DNA of 64,000 nt from Chloroflexus aurantiacus J-10-fl (GCF_000018865.1 NC_010175.1:4898001-4962000); one strand, 5' to 3'; positions 39,024 through 48,881 are shown, counted from the first letter of the stretch. Numbers and translations are program-made. The notes: generated by a model from the sequence alone, not told the origin.

Positions 39024-39235
39024 ATCAGCCTTTGCATAGGCCGCCTGGTGTTCGACGGCCCGTAGAAGGGAGAGGGATCACCGGCAACCTACCGAATCGG
39101 TTCGCACACCCGATCCTCGCTCAATCATCGTCGGCGTGCGATGTGGTTTTACCTCCACGTTGCACGCCGGAAAGGCAGAAACAGCGGCAGCGACAGCGCA
39201 CGTCCGTCTGGCAACGACCAGGATCACGACGCCGT

Positions 39236-39622
39236 CTACCAGAAAGCATGATCATCCGCTAAACGAACGGCGATCTCGGCCACACGCTGCGGCGTAACAG
39301 ACCAGCGCTCAGGATGATCGTACTCAAACTCAACCGTGATCCGTTGCGTGGCCCGCACAAGACGCACCACGCATGCGCCCCAGGGCGTTTCACCGGCGAC
39401 GTGCATCGCCTCACGCAGTGCTCTGAGTTTATCGTGTATCGCAAGCCCCGTCGGTGTCGCCATCTGATAACCACCATCAGCATCGAAAGCGAAACCGTGC
39501 AGGCTGCTCTGCTGCGCATCAATCCGTGCCACCAGCGCGTAGCGCTGCCACGGCAGTGCGGCAACCTTTGGATGAGCGATGATGGCCGCGCCGAGTTCAC
39601 GAATGAGGGTGTCTTTGTCCAT
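39236..39622 (-). CDS. hypothetical protein, immunity-like (YezG/DUF600-like pattern)
   Basis: This 128-residue protein ends with a VEFEYDHPERWSVTPQRVA segment, similar to the F-x-YD-x-P-x-RW-x-TP pattern of YezG-type immunity proteins. The N-terminus is helical (MDKDTLIRELGAAIIAH). It is outside the Rhs array and has no toxin beside it, so it could be an orphan immunity gene or an unrelated protein. Confidence 0.55.
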   Translation of the reverse strand: MDKDTLIRELGAAIIAHPKVAALPWQRYALVARIDAQQSSLHGFAFDADGGYQMATPTGLAIHDKLRALREAMHVAGETPWGACVVRLVRATQRITVEFEYDHPERWSVTPQRVAEIAVRLADDHAFW

Positions 39623-39764
39623 GCCCCATCTTTCTACGCCGTTCTCCAGGCCAGGTACGGAAGATTACGCCTATCAGCATACCACACCTGATCCGACATC
39701 TCAGGGCTGATCGGCGTGCGTCTGCGGTACGACAAACCGCTCACCCACCATCCCTGCCCGCAGC

Positions 39765-39783
39765 GTGTGGTACAATGCACGGT
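39765..39783 (+). promoter_or_regulatory. extended -10 promoter giving a probably leaderless transcript
   Basis: TGGTACAAT (TACAAT at 39771-39776) is a TGN-extended -10 box. The expected transcription start falls on or right next to ATG 39784, and no ribosome-binding site is present. Confidence 0.45.
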
Positions 39784-40938
39784 ATGAAACCGACCTACGA
39801 CATCATCATTATCGGCCTCGGCGGAATGGGAAGCGCGGCAGCGTATCACGCCGCCCGGCGCGGGCAGCGCGTCCTCGGTATCGAGCGCCACACCCTTGCC
39901 CACACCCTCGGCTCCAGCCACGGACGTTCCCGCATCATTCGCCAGGCATATTTTGAAGACCCGGCCTATGTGCCGTTACTTTTGCGCGCCTACGAGCTAT
40001 GGCGGCAGATTGAACACGATAGCGGTACGCACCTTTTGACCATCACCGGCGGCCTGATGATCGGCCCTCCTGACAGCCACACCGTTGCCGGAGCGCTCCG
40101 CAGTGCCCGGGAACACGGGCTGGAGTACGAACTCCTCGACGCCGCTGCGATCCGGCGCCGTTTCCCGGCGCTACACCCGACCGAGGGCACCATTGCGCTC
40201 TACGAACACCAGGCCGGCTTCCTCTGCCCGGAAGCCAGCGTCACCGCGCACCTGCAATGCGCAGCGGCGCTCGGCGCCGAGATTCACGCTGAAGAAGCGG
40301 TGCTGACCTGGGAAGCCGACACCGCTGGCGTGACCGTCACAACCTCGCGTGGCCGCTACGTCGCCGAACGCCTGATCATCACACCCGGCCCATGGGCACC
40401 GCGTCTCCTGGCCGACCTCGGCCTGCCGCTGGTGGTCGAACGCCAAACCCTGCACTGGTTCGCCCCCACGGGTGGCCTGGAGCCATTTCTGCCCGACCGC
40501 TTCCCGATCTATATCTGGGAGACAGAAGACGGCACCCAGTTCTACGGTTTTCCCCACCAGGAAGGGCCACCCGGCGGCGTCAAGGTGGCCCTCTTCCGCG
40601 CCGGTGAACCGTGCGATCCCGATACAGTTGATCGGGTCGTACATCCGGCAGAGATCGCAGCCATGCGTGCCGCCATCGCTGATCGCATTCCGGCACTGAA
40701 CGGCAACCACCTGGCTGCGGTGGTCTGTATGTACACCACCACCCCCGATCAGCACTTCATCGTCGGTTTGCACCCGCAACACCCCAACGTCGTCATCGCC
40801 TCGCCGTGTTCTGGACATGGCTTCAAATTCGCCAGCGTGATGGGCGAAATCCTGACCGACCTCGCCATCGATGGCACCACCCGCCACCCGATCCGACTGT
40901 TCGATCCACTGCGGTTTCGGGCGCAACAGGCGGGATGA
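39784..40938 (+). CDS. SolA/monomeric sarcosine oxidase-like flavoprotein
   Basis: This 384-residue FAD-dependent amine oxidase has the dinucleotide motif GLGGMG (11-16) and the GSSHGRSRIIRQAY segment of the sarcosine oxidase/N-methyltryptophan oxidase group. The C-terminal motif VVCMYTTTPDQHF holds the cysteine to which FAD is covalently attached in relatives; SPCSGHGFKFA follows. The enzyme should demethylate N-methyl amino acids to give formaldehyde and H2O2, but the substrate is not certain. ATG 39784 fits the family start; ATG 39775 is an alternative. Confidence 0.85.
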   Translation: MKPTYDIIIIGLGGMGSAAAYHAARRGQRVLGIERHTLAHTLGSSHGRSRIIRQAYFEDPAYVPLLLRAYELWRQIEHDSGTHLLTITGGLMIGPPDSHTVAGALRSAREHGLEYELLDAAAIRRRFPALHPTEGTIALYEHQAGFLCPEASVTAHLQCAAALGAEIHAEEAVLTWEADTAGVTVTTSRGRYVAERLIITPGPWAPRLLADLGLPLVVERQTLHWFAPTGGLEPFLPDRFPIYIWETEDGTQFYGFPHQEGPPGGVKVALFRAGEPCDPDTVDRVVHPAEIAAMRAAIADRIPALNGNHLAAVVCMYTTTPDQHFIVGLHPQHPNVVIASPCSGHGFKFASVMGEILTDLAIDGTTRHPIRLFDPLRFRAQQAG

Positions 40939-40979
40939 GGGTTGGGGTTTCCTTGCCCCCCTCCCTACCTCCCCCCGCT

Positions 40980-41286
40980 GGCTACGCATTACCCACATGT
41001 CGCGCTGCGTCATGCCGGACTGCAAGCACTCCCCGTAGCATGGGTGGCGTGGCGTGGGCTTCCAGCCCACGTGCAGGCATCCTCTCCACCACCGTCAGGT
41101 GCGAGCCGTGGCCGCTGATGCGCAGGCTTCCAGCCTGCGCCACGGGCTGGTACACCGCTTCCCGTTCGTGACGTGAGACTTACGCGACAGCGTTACAATA
41201 CGATAGTACCCAGGATCACGCACGATGAGATAGGCGCTCCTGATGCGTGAAGAGGTTGACAAAATAGTTATGGGTAATGCATAGCC
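40980..41286 (-). repeat. MITE-like element A (307 bp)
   Basis: It starts GGCTACGCATTACCCACATG and ends TATGGGTAATGCATAGCC, an inverted terminal repeat pair. In reverse orientation it matches the element at 48567-48881. It contains CAGGCTTCCAGCCTG-type hairpins and no gene. Confidence 0.65.
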
Positions 41287-41692
41287 GTCGCGCTCAACGC
41301 CCCGCACCGCTGTGGTGACGTAAGGTGGCAACCTGGATTATCATTATCACAACTCAAGTTGCCACCTACCCTGTGACAGGCTACGGAGACTGAGTGCCAG
41401 GATGACCAGTACGACATTGCCCGTAACACCGTATAGCGTAATCGCACCAGCAACGTGGTGAGCAGCCAGTGCCCATGGACGTGCGACGTTGCGTCTCACG
41501 GCAGCAACCTGGGTTCTCCCCATCCTCTGTGTCCTCTGTGTCTCTGTGGTGATATAAGGGAGCACCCTGGTTGACGATCTATCCGCGTGCATCCGCCTCA
41601 CCCGCGTCCATCCGTGTTCCACCCTTCCCCCCGTCGCGCTCAACGCCCCGCACCGCTGTGGTGACGTAAGGTAGCAACCTGGATTATCATAT
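41287..41692 (+). repeat. 57-bp direct repeat pair
   Basis: GTCGCGCTCAACGCCCCGCA and its following bases to CCTGGATTATCAT occur at 41287-41345 and again at 41633-41691. Between them is low-complexity text with CTCTGTGTCCTCTGTG. No gene is recognised here or in 41700-41940. Confidence 0.7.
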
Positions 41693-41942
41693 ATTTCACA
41701 GGCGATTGCTCCAGGCTCTACCCGCAAAGGTTTTGATCACTTCCGAGATCACAATGTATACTACAGAGAAACGTATGATTTTGCTCCACATCCCCAAGAT
41801 GGCATAGAGCATCACACAGTGCAACGGAGAGGTAATCGTTGGTTTTTGTAGCTCATTTCGGGCAGATGCCGGATTGTAATGGTTAGGCGGATGGTTGCCG
41901 GGTAGAAGCCGATTCCACGGCATCGTTAACCTGATCATAATA

Positions 41943-41970
41943 TTGCGTGGCGTGAACTTTAAAGTACAAT
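41943..41970 (+). promoter_or_regulatory. promoter of the DUF4160/DUF2442 pair
   Basis: TTGCGT (41943-41948) and TACAAT (41965-41970) are 16 bp apart, 24 bp before the TTG start. Confidence 0.5.
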
Positions 41971-41993
41971 AATTACGATTGTGGAGTGATATC

Positions 41994-42264
41994 TTGCCTG
42001 AACTTGCTCGCTTCTTCGGTATTATCATCCGCAATATACGCGGAGCCAGGTGTACCCCATCATGTTCCGCACTTCCACGTGTACTACCAGAACCATGCTG
42101 CGGTATACAGCATTGACCCAATAGAGCTGATACGTGGTGAGTTGCCGCGTCGAGAACAACGACTTGTGGAAGCATGGGCGGAATTGCACCAGGGCAAACT
42201 GAAAGAAAATTGGGAGCGGTTGCAAGCAGGACAGGTAGCGTACAAGATAGCACCGCTGCGCTAA
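41994..42264 (+). pseudogene. frameshifted DUF4160 gene
   Basis: TTG 41994 begins LPELARFFGIIIR in one frame; the frame YAEPGVPHHVPHFHVYYQNH, matching the DUF4160 histidine motif, continues one base off from about 42036. Removing a single A near 42033-42036 restores a full gene ending IAPLR at 42264. GTGGAGTGA lies before the TTG. Sequence error, true pseudogene or programmed slippage remain possible. Confidence 0.65.
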
Positions 42265-42277
42265 AGGGGTGAGCGAG

Positions 42278-42583
42278 ATGGGACATGCGATCTACCGGGT
42301 GGTTGGATGTGAAATCACCGGCCCATACACACTGCGCATCACATTTGACGATGGAATGGTTCGAGAGATCAATTTCAAGCCGGTGCTGGCAGGGCCGGTG
42401 TATGGCGCGTTGCGGGACGAAGAATTGTTCAAGCAAGTGAGCATAGACGCAGAGGTACACACATTGGTGTGGCCAAATGGGGCGGATTTTGACCCAGAGA
42501 CGTTGCATGAGTGGCCGACGTATGCGGATGAGATGAAGCGAATGGCAGAGCGCTGGGCGACAACAATGGCGAAGGTTGGGTAA
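42278..42583 (+). CDS. DUF2442 protein, partner of the frameshifted DUF4160
   Basis: This 101-residue protein has the DUF2442 layout: ITGPYTLRITFDDGMVREI, FKPVLAGPVYGALRD and HTLVWPNGADFDPETLHEWP. ATG 42278 with GGGGTGAGCGAG upstream is preferred; an in-frame GTG at 42269 is possible. It follows the DUF4160 pseudogene by 13 bp. It stays intact although the partner is frameshifted. Confidence 0.78.
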   Translation: MGHAIYRVVGCEITGPYTLRITFDDGMVREINFKPVLAGPVYGALRDEELFKQVSIDAEVHTLVWPNGADFDPETLHEWPTYADEMKRMAERWATTMAKVG

Positions 42584-42771
42584 TCACCCAACCCTGGCGG
42601 CAACGGATACGTGCTCCACCGGACGTGCTACATCATATCTTACAGTAGCAATCTGGGGTATACCTATCCGCTGTGGCCTCTGCGCCTCTGCGGTGATAAC
42701 ACCTCTTGCCGGACTCGCCCAATGTGCAGTACCATATACCGCATCAGCCACATCGAACCAGGGAACCGACG

Positions 42772-42966
42772 ATGAGCGATAACAACAGTGTAAGCTACAA
42801 GTGCCCGAAGTGCGATTACCTCAACATCTGGACCCGCGATGAGTTGTTGCAGAAAGGGCAGAAAATCGTTTATCGGCAAGAGACGGTTGACGTGCTGGAG
42901 TATAGCGTGCGTTGTAAGAACCGGGATTGCGACCATCGGATGCGCATTCAGATATCGAAAAAGTGA
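42772..42966 (+). CDS. small zinc-ribbon protein
   Basis: This 64-residue protein has CPKC near residue 11 and a second pair CKNRDC near 48, so a four-cysteine zinc ribbon is likely. ATG 42772 is preceded by GGGAACCGACG. The next gene starts 9 nt after its stop, so they form a two-gene unit. The exact role is unknown. Confidence 0.65.
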   Translation: MSDNNSVSYKCPKCDYLNIWTRDELLQKGQKIVYRQETVDVLEYSVRCKNRDCDHRMRIQISKK

Positions 42967-42974
42967 GGCCGGTT

Positions 42975-43400
42975 ATGCGGCTTGTCGGGCCGGAAACTGA
43001 GCAGGATCGCGAGCTGCGCGAGTGGTTTGCCACCCAGGAGCGCGGGAATATCGAGCGCCTGGAAGCCGGGGCGCAGACGATGATGCAGGTGATTAGCGGG
43101 TTGTACGGGGTGCTGTTCGCAGTACTGGCCCTGAGCGATCAGCCGACCTATTTGCAATTGCCGGTCGTGCGCTGGGCCGGCAGTGCCGGGGTGTGTATCT
43201 TTTTCGCCTCCCTGGTGGCGGCGATGCTGGTGCTGCTGCCCCGCCGGATCGCCTATCAGGAAGACAATCTGACCGCTATGCGGCAGGCGTATGATCACCT
43301 GCTCAGACGCAAGGCCTCCTTGCTTCAGGTTGCACAGGTGCTGTTTCTGGGCGGCATCGCCTGTGTGATTGCGGTTATCCTGGCTATCGTATGGCAGTGA
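42975..43400 (+). CDS. small membrane protein
   Basis: This is a 141-residue protein with a charged N-terminal helix (ETEQDRELREWFATQERGN) and three hydrophobic segments (about 43-60, 68-90 and 117-140). ATG 42975 has GTGAGG upstream. It follows the zinc-ribbon gene by 8 bp. No family is recognised. Confidence 0.65.
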   Translation: MRLVGPETEQDRELREWFATQERGNIERLEAGAQTMMQVISGLYGVLFAVLALSDQPTYLQLPVVRWAGSAGVCIFFASLVAAMLVLLPRRIAYQEDNLTAMRQAYDHLLRRKASLLQVAQVLFLGGIACVIAVILAIVWQ

Positions 43401-43589
43401 TGAGGACGAATCGGTAGCCGCGACGGTACGTTTGCCGGTAGCAGCGTTGCCGTGCTCTTATGCACTGTCCGTTGCTTGTCAGAGAGCGCTTGCCGCGCTG
43501 AATCCACATCACGGCACTCATCAGCCTTCAGCTCAGGCCCTGCCTCTCATCCTTCGCCCCCATCAACCCATTCGTCGCCATCGCTACGC

Positions 43590-43600
43590 TGTGCTATAAT
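43590..43600 (+). promoter_or_regulatory. extended -10 promoter of the 1043-residue membrane protein
   Basis: TGCTATAAT (TATAAT at 43595-43600) is a TGN-extended -10 box, about 30 bp before ATG 43631. The -35 is weak. Confidence 0.5.
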
Positions 43601-43630
43601 CGCGCCCGGCACTGATTGCCGGGAAGCGCT

Positions 43631-46600
43631 ATGGAACACATTGTTGTCGGGATTCTGCTGTTACCGCTGATTATATACGTACCGGGGTGGGCATTCACCC
43701 AGGCTCTGCTCGCCTCTGATCGGCTCGACGGCCTGGAACTGCATCTTGAACGCTGTCTGATCAGCGCCCTCTGGAGTGGCTGGCTGGCCCTGCTGTTGGG
43801 GAGCCTGGGTATCTTCTCGCTCTGGCTCCATCTGGGCCTCACCCTGATCGTCACCGCGCTCCTCTTCTGGTGGGCATTCCGCCGCGCTCGCCGGGTGACA
43901 GCCCCGCTTGCCACCTCCACCGCGCTGGTCTGGTTCGCGACCCTGCTGCTACTCACCCTGCTGGTAGCCCGTCCCTTCGAGGTGATTCTGGGCGTGCGCG
44001 ACGCTGGCGTCTACGCGGTCACCGGCTTTGCCATGGCCCGCACCGGCAGCATTGTCCAGACCGATGCCGTCGTGGCTGAACTGGGTCAGGCGGCGCAGAG
44101 CACCGATCCGGCGATCCGCGAACCGGCAGCCCAGGCCATCAGCAACTTCATGATTGCCCAGGCCCGTGATCGCTACATCGCGTCACGCCTGCGCGCCGCC
44201 GGCTTTCTGATCAACGAAGGCGATCTGGCCCAGGGGCGGATTGTGCCGCAAGGGTTTCACCTCTTTCCGGCCTGGATCGGGTTGCTGACCGCTGCCGGCG
44301 GGCCGCTCTTCGGCCTCTTTGCCACCGGCCTCCTCGGCATGCTCGGCGTGTGGAGCGTCGGCATGATCGGTCGCCGGCTCGCCGGGCCGTGGGTGGGCTG
44401 GCTGGGTATGGTCTTCCTCGGCCTGAATGCGGTGCAGGTCTGGTTTGCCCGCTACTCAACCGCCGAAACCACGGCGCAGATGCTGACCTGGGGCGGACTG
44501 TACCTGTTCGCCAAATACCACGACCGCGGTCTCTCCCCTGCGACGCGGATCGTGTACGCTGCGCTGGCCGGGATTGCGTTTGGGCAGGTTGCGCTGGCGC
44601 GCATTGATTTCTTCTTGCTGGCGCCGGCCATGCTCTACCTGGGCTACTGCTGGCTAAGCCGCCGCTGGCAACCCGAACAGACGGCACTCGCACTGGGGAT
44701 GCTGGCGATGCTGGCACACGCCGCGCTGCACATCATCTTCATCGCCCGCGCCTATTTCTTCGATACCGGCTTTGCCCGTTTTCAGGATTTTGCCCTCACC
44801 TCGCTCATCGCGCTGCCGTTTCTCTCGCCGGCGGTGCGCGAAGCCTACTTCACCTCGAAGTTCAGCTCGCTCGATGAGCCATGGCGCATCTGGCTGGAGC
44901 TGGCGGTGATTGCCGTGCTGGTGGTCGGGCTGATTGTAGTCCGTCGTCGTGGGCTAATCAATGCGATTGAGCGCCGGATTGTCACGCACCGCCAACGCTG
45001 GCAGCGCGGCATCGCCATCGCACTGCTGCTCCTCGTCGGCTGGGCCTACCTGATCCGCCCCCAAATCATCGATGCCGACCTGCTCTTCAACACCCGCGGC
45101 GGCTGGAACGACCCGCTGACCCGCGATCCGGCGCTGGTCGCCGGCGACGTGCGCAGCGGCGTTATGACACCCACCGAAGCCCGCCTGCAAGCCGGCGTTG
45201 TCCTGCAGGGGCGACCCTGGGAAGCCGAACCCGATCTGGCGGCAACCGCAGCGCTACGTGCTGAACTGGCGGCGAGTCGCGGGCCGTGGCAAGGGCCATT
45301 CTCGAACCAGACCCTGAACTGGTTACGGCTGCAAGGGTACGTTGGCGCCCCCATCCGCTTGCCGCTGGTACTGTACTACCAGGAATACAGCTCAATGAAC
45401 TGGTGGCAACGTCTGCTGGCCGATCCGTCCACCTTCACCAGCGAACCGGCCCCGGTACAGGCGAAGGAACTGATCCCACTGGCCGGACTGGTGCGCGTCG
45501 GCTGGTACCTCTCACCGCTCGGCGTCATCCTGGCCGGCATCGGCTTTGCCCTCTGGTGGTGGCGCGGCCTGACCGCGGCCAGTTGGCTCATGCTCACCGT
45601 TGGCTTCCTCGGCAGCTTCTTCTACCTGCGCCAGACCTACGGCACCTCCGAACAGACCTACATCTACATTCTGCGCCGGTTCGTACCGATTGCCTACCCG
45701 ATCTTCGCCCTGAGCGCCGCGTATACCCTGGCCGCCCTGGCCGGCGCGTGGCAAATCCGCCCAACCGCCAACCGCTGGCGCCAGGGAATCGCGGCTGGCT
45801 GTGCCGGTCTGCTGATTCTGTTTTTAGGATGGACAGGCCGTTACTACTTTGCCCACACCGAATATGCCGGCGCCCTCGGCCAGGTAGCGGCTATAGCCCG
45901 TCACTTCACCCCAGAGAGCGATATTGTCCTCTTGCGCGGTGGTGCCCCGGTCTACAGTGACTCACGCGACATCCCCGACCTCCTGGCGACACCACTCCGC
46001 TTCGCGCACGGCATCAACGCCTTTACCGTCAAGAGCGTAGCGACCGCTCCCTACGCCGACCTGCTCGCCGAGCAGATCAGACACTGGCAGGCCGATGGCC
46101 GTACCGTCTACCTGATGCTCAGTGCCAGTGGCGGCAACCTGGCCTTTCCCGGCTTCCGGCTAACCCCAATCGCCGGCGTAGAGCTTAACCTGGCCGAATT
46201 CGAGCAACTCACCGACCAGAAACCACAAAACGTCTCGCGCCTGACCTTACCGTTCACCATCTACCGCCTCGACCCGACCACCGAACCGCTGGTAGCAACC
46301 GATCAGCCACCGCTGATCACAACCGCCTTCGCCGCCCAGGTCATTGGCTTCTATCGCCCCGAACAGCACAGCGACGGCTGGACGTACAGTTGGAGCAACG
46401 GCGAAGCGATCATCCGCCTGCCCTGGTCGGCCACCACAACCCAAACCATCGCCCTCGAAGCAGCGAGCGGCCTCCGCCCACCCCATCTCGGCCCGGCCAC
46501 CCTCTGCATCAGCGCCCAGATCGAAGCGACCCTCTGGCCAACGACTGCCACCCCGCTCGTTGAACTGGGCTGCCACACCATCGGACAACAACCGACCACC

Positions 46601-46762
46601 ATCCGCTTCACCCTCGACCCGGCGCAACTACCACCGGCAGCGAGCGGCGCCCTCCTGCTCCACCTCACCGGCCCGGCCTGGATACCGGCAGCCGAAGACC
46701 CGCGCCAGAACGACCAGCGCGTCCTGCACGTGCAAATCAGCCGACTATGGGTTGAAGAGTAA
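43631..46762 (+). CDS. large multi-pass membrane protein, possible glycosyltransferase-like
   Basis: This 1043-residue protein has about 12-14 hydrophobic segments in the first 760 residues and a soluble C-terminal domain of about 280 residues. A luminal-type acidic motif lies in the first loop (FEVILGVRDAGVYAVTG), and NAVQVWFARYSTAETTAQ with a following membrane block recalls GT-C/PMT-like membrane glycosyltransferases. No clear catalytic DD or DE motif is certain. ATG 43631 follows GGGAAG. The gene ends just before a 2.4-kb repeat block. Confidence 0.65.
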   Translation: MEHIVVGILLLPLIIYVPGWAFTQALLASDRLDGLELHLERCLISALWSGWLALLLGSLGIFSLWLHLGLTLIVTALLFWWAFRRARRVTAPLATSTALVWFATLLLLTLLVARPFEVILGVRDAGVYAVTGFAMARTGSIVQTDAVVAELGQAAQSTDPAIREPAAQAISNFMIAQARDRYIASRLRAAGFLINEGDLAQGRIVPQGFHLFPAWIGLLTAAGGPLFGLFATGLLGMLGVWSVGMIGRRLAGPWVGWLGMVFLGLNAVQVWFARYSTAETTAQMLTWGGLYLFAKYHDRGLSPATRIVYAALAGIAFGQVALARIDFFLLAPAMLYLGYCWLSRRWQPEQTALALGMLAMLAHAALHIIFIARAYFFDTGFARFQDFALTSLIALPFLSPAVREAYFTSKFSSLDEPWRIWLELAVIAVLVVGLIVVRRRGLINAIERRIVTHRQRWQRGIAIALLLLVGWAYLIRPQIIDADLLFNTRGGWNDPLTRDPALVAGDVRSGVMTPTEARLQAGVVLQGRPWEAEPDLAATAALRAELAASRGPWQGPFSNQTLNWLRLQGYVGAPIRLPLVLYYQEYSSMNWWQRLLADPSTFTSEPAPVQAKELIPLAGLVRVGWYLSPLGVILAGIGFALWWWRGLTAASWLMLTVGFLGSFFYLRQTYGTSEQTYIYILRRFVPIAYPIFALSAAYTLAALAGAWQIRPTANRWRQGIAAGCAGLLILFLGWTGRYYFAHTEYAGALGQVAAIARHFTPESDIVLLRGGAPVYSDSRDIPDLLATPLRFAHGINAFTVKSVATAPYADLLAEQIRHWQADGRTVYLMLSASGGNLAFPGFRLTPIAGVELNLAEFEQLTDQKPQNVSRLTLPFTIYRLDPTTEPLVATDQPPLITTAFAAQVIGFYRPEQHSDGWTYSWSNGEAIIRLPWSATTTQTIALEAASGLRPPHLGPATLCISAQIEATLWPTTATPLVELGCHTIGQQPTTIRFTLDPAQLPPAASGALLLHLTGPAWIPAAEDPRQNDQRVLHVQISRLWVEE

Positions 46763-47271
46763 GGAGTTCAAAACAGATCACGCCCTCACCCCCGGCCCCT
46801 CTCCCGCGCAGTGCGCGGGAGAGGGGAGAGACACGTCACACCCCAACCGCCCCCATTGGTGGCAAGAGTTCACCCTCACCTCCTCCCCCCAGCGGGGATA
46901 CCCTCTTCTCTCCTCCCCCCAGCGGGGATACCCTCTTCTCTCCTCCCCCCAGCGGGGGCCACACCCTCGTCTCCTCCCCCCAGCGGGGGGAGGCCGGGAG
47001 GGGGGCCGGAATTGCAGTGCGCGACCAACAGTATGGAGCACGCCTGTCTTCCTCCCCCGCTCCTCTCCCGTGGGGGAGAGGAGCGGGGGCAGGGGGGTGA
47101 GGTGAGGGGGCCGGAATTGCGGTACGCGATAACCAGTATGGAGCACGCCCATCTCTCCTCCCCGCCAGTTGGAGACACACCCCCACCCTAACCCGCCCCC
47201 GCTGGGGGCGGGAATAGACCCTCACCTCCTCCCCCCAGCGGGGATACACTCATATCTCCTCCCCCCAGCGG
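46763..47271. repeat. GC-rich short repeats and hairpins
   Basis: Units of CTCCTCCCCCCAGCGGGGAT recur several times between 46880 and 47010 and again at 47225-47275. Long GC-rich arms such as CCGCTCCTCTCCCGTGGG and its complement form hairpins at about 47050-47090. Related text is at 48890-49080. Frames here are open only by composition. Confidence 0.7.
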
Positions 47272-47590
47272 GGCTATGCATTACCCACAACTTATGTCAA
47301 CCACGTGTGTATCAGCAGGTATGATCGCCATGGATGCTGTTGTGGGCGACTGGCCCGGTGATAGCGCGCAGCTCCAGCCGTGCCGGCGCGTGCTGGATTG
47401 ATTGCCTTGCCCGCTCGTCATGCGCGTGTCGCGCAGTTTGGAGTGCGGCAGCCATGCTGCCGCGCCAGCCGTGCTCGCGATCACGTGGAGGTCGCAGCGG
47501 TTACCCCGCAGCTCTGCGCACAGTGGGATCACGTTTCAGTGGAGATACCGTTGCCGACCACCATTACCCGTGGCGCGCAGTTTGGCGTGC

Positions 47591-47950
47591 GGCAGCCATG
47601 CTGCCGCGCCAGCCGTGCTCACGATCCGGCGCGTGGTGGAGCGGTGCCCCGGATGGTCATAGCACGAACAAATAGCTGTATCTCGTTCCCATTCCGCACA
47701 CCGGCAGGAATACCGCTTCCAGCCCGGATTGCCCTCGTATGGCGTGCGGCAGCCATGCTGCCGCGCCAGCCGCGCTCACCATCCGGCGCGTGGTGGAGCG
47801 GTGCCCCGGATGGTCATAGCACGAACAAATAGCTGTATCTCGTTCCCATTCCGCACACCGGCAAGGATACCGCTTCCAGCCCGGATTGCCCTCGTATGGC
47901 GTGCGGCAGCCATGCTGCCGCGCCAGCCGTGCTCACGATCCGGCGCGGAT
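47591..47950. repeat. 157-bp tandem repeat
   Basis: GGCAGCCATGCTGCCGCGCC starts at 47591, 47748 and 47905, giving two exact periods of 157 bp and a partial third unit. The units are nearly identical, so the expansion is recent. Confidence 0.8.
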
Positions 47951-47999
47951 TGCAGCGGACTCCCGTGCCGGTCCCTGATGATGGGGATGGCTGAACGCA

Positions 48000-48490
48000 G
48001 GCTGACCGCCTGCCCCACAGCGTGCTGGTGCCGGTAGTGTGGAGGGGCGGGTTCGGTAGGGGCGGGTTCTCAACCCGCCCCTACGGACGGTACCTGTACC
48101 GTTCACCTGACTATCCACGGGATGTGGGGGATGAGGGAGATCACCCTGTCACGCCGGTCGTGATCACAGACCCGGCGCACGGCATTGCCGCTGCACCCGC
48201 CGGGGTGGATACGGTTGTCCGGCGGCGTTACCCGTGGCGCGACGTGTGGTGCGCGGCAGCGTGTCTGCCACAGCAGCCGCGCTCTCGATCCGACGCGGAT
48301 TGCAGCGGACGCCCGTGCCGGTATGTGACTCTGATGATGGAGATGGCTGAACGCAGGCTAACCGCCTGCCCCACAGCGTGCTGGTGCCGGTGGTATGTAG
48401 GGGCGGGTTCGGTAGGGGCGGGTTGAGAACCCGCCCCTACGGACGGTACCTGTACCGTTCACCTGACCATCCACGGGATGTGGGGGACGG
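48000..48490. repeat. duplicated hairpin block
   Basis: Two copies (about 48000-48125 and 48355-48484) share CCGCCTGCCCCACAGCGTGC and GGACGGTACCTGTACCG. Both contain AGGGGCGGGTT and AACCCGCCCCT arms, but the loop reads CTC in one and GAG in the other. Confidence 0.7.
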
Positions 48491-48566
48491 GAATGTCTTG
48501 CATCGCGTGCAATGGATAGTTGTTCAGAGGTGATCGCAGCCGCTACGCTCCCCGCTCCCGCGCAGC

Positions 48567-48881
48567 GCTATGCCTTACCCATACCCAGGTTGTTAACCGC
48601 TTCGCTCATCAGTCGAACCTATCTCATTGTGCGCGATCCTGTGCACTATCGCGTCACCCTGTTGTAGCGTGGGTCTTACGTCACGAACGGAAAGCGGATG
48701 ATAGCAGCGAAAGTAGCCGTTGGATCAGACCATGGGGAAGACGTCCAGCCTGCGCACCAGCGGCCACGGCCAGCACCTGCCGGCGGTGGAGGGGATACCT
48801 GCACGCAGGCCGGAAGCCTGCGCCACAGGGAGCGCTTGGATCCCGACCTAACGCAGCGCGACATGTGGGTAATGCATAGCC
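48567..48881 (+). repeat. MITE-like element B2 (315 bp)
   Basis: It starts GCTATGCCTTACCCATA and ends CATGTGGGTAATGCATAGCC. Along most of its length it matches the reverse complement of element A, including ATCCTG..ACTATCG and CACGTCACGAACGG-like segments. It is non-coding. Confidence 0.65.

Larger units (their letters stand above)
47272..48881. repeat. composite repeat block B bounded by inverted ends
   Basis: It begins GGCTATGCATTACCCACAAC and ends GTGGGTAATGCATAGCC. Inside are a copy of the dispersed repeat (47322-47490), 157-bp tandem copies, a duplicated hairpin block and a full MITE-like element at the right end. No gene is recognised in the 1.6 kb. Confidence 0.65.

Noticed and set aside
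43870-45960. Long frames inside the 1043-residue membrane protein gene in other frames
   Set aside because: High-GC shadow frames; the main frame has clear membrane segments and a good start.
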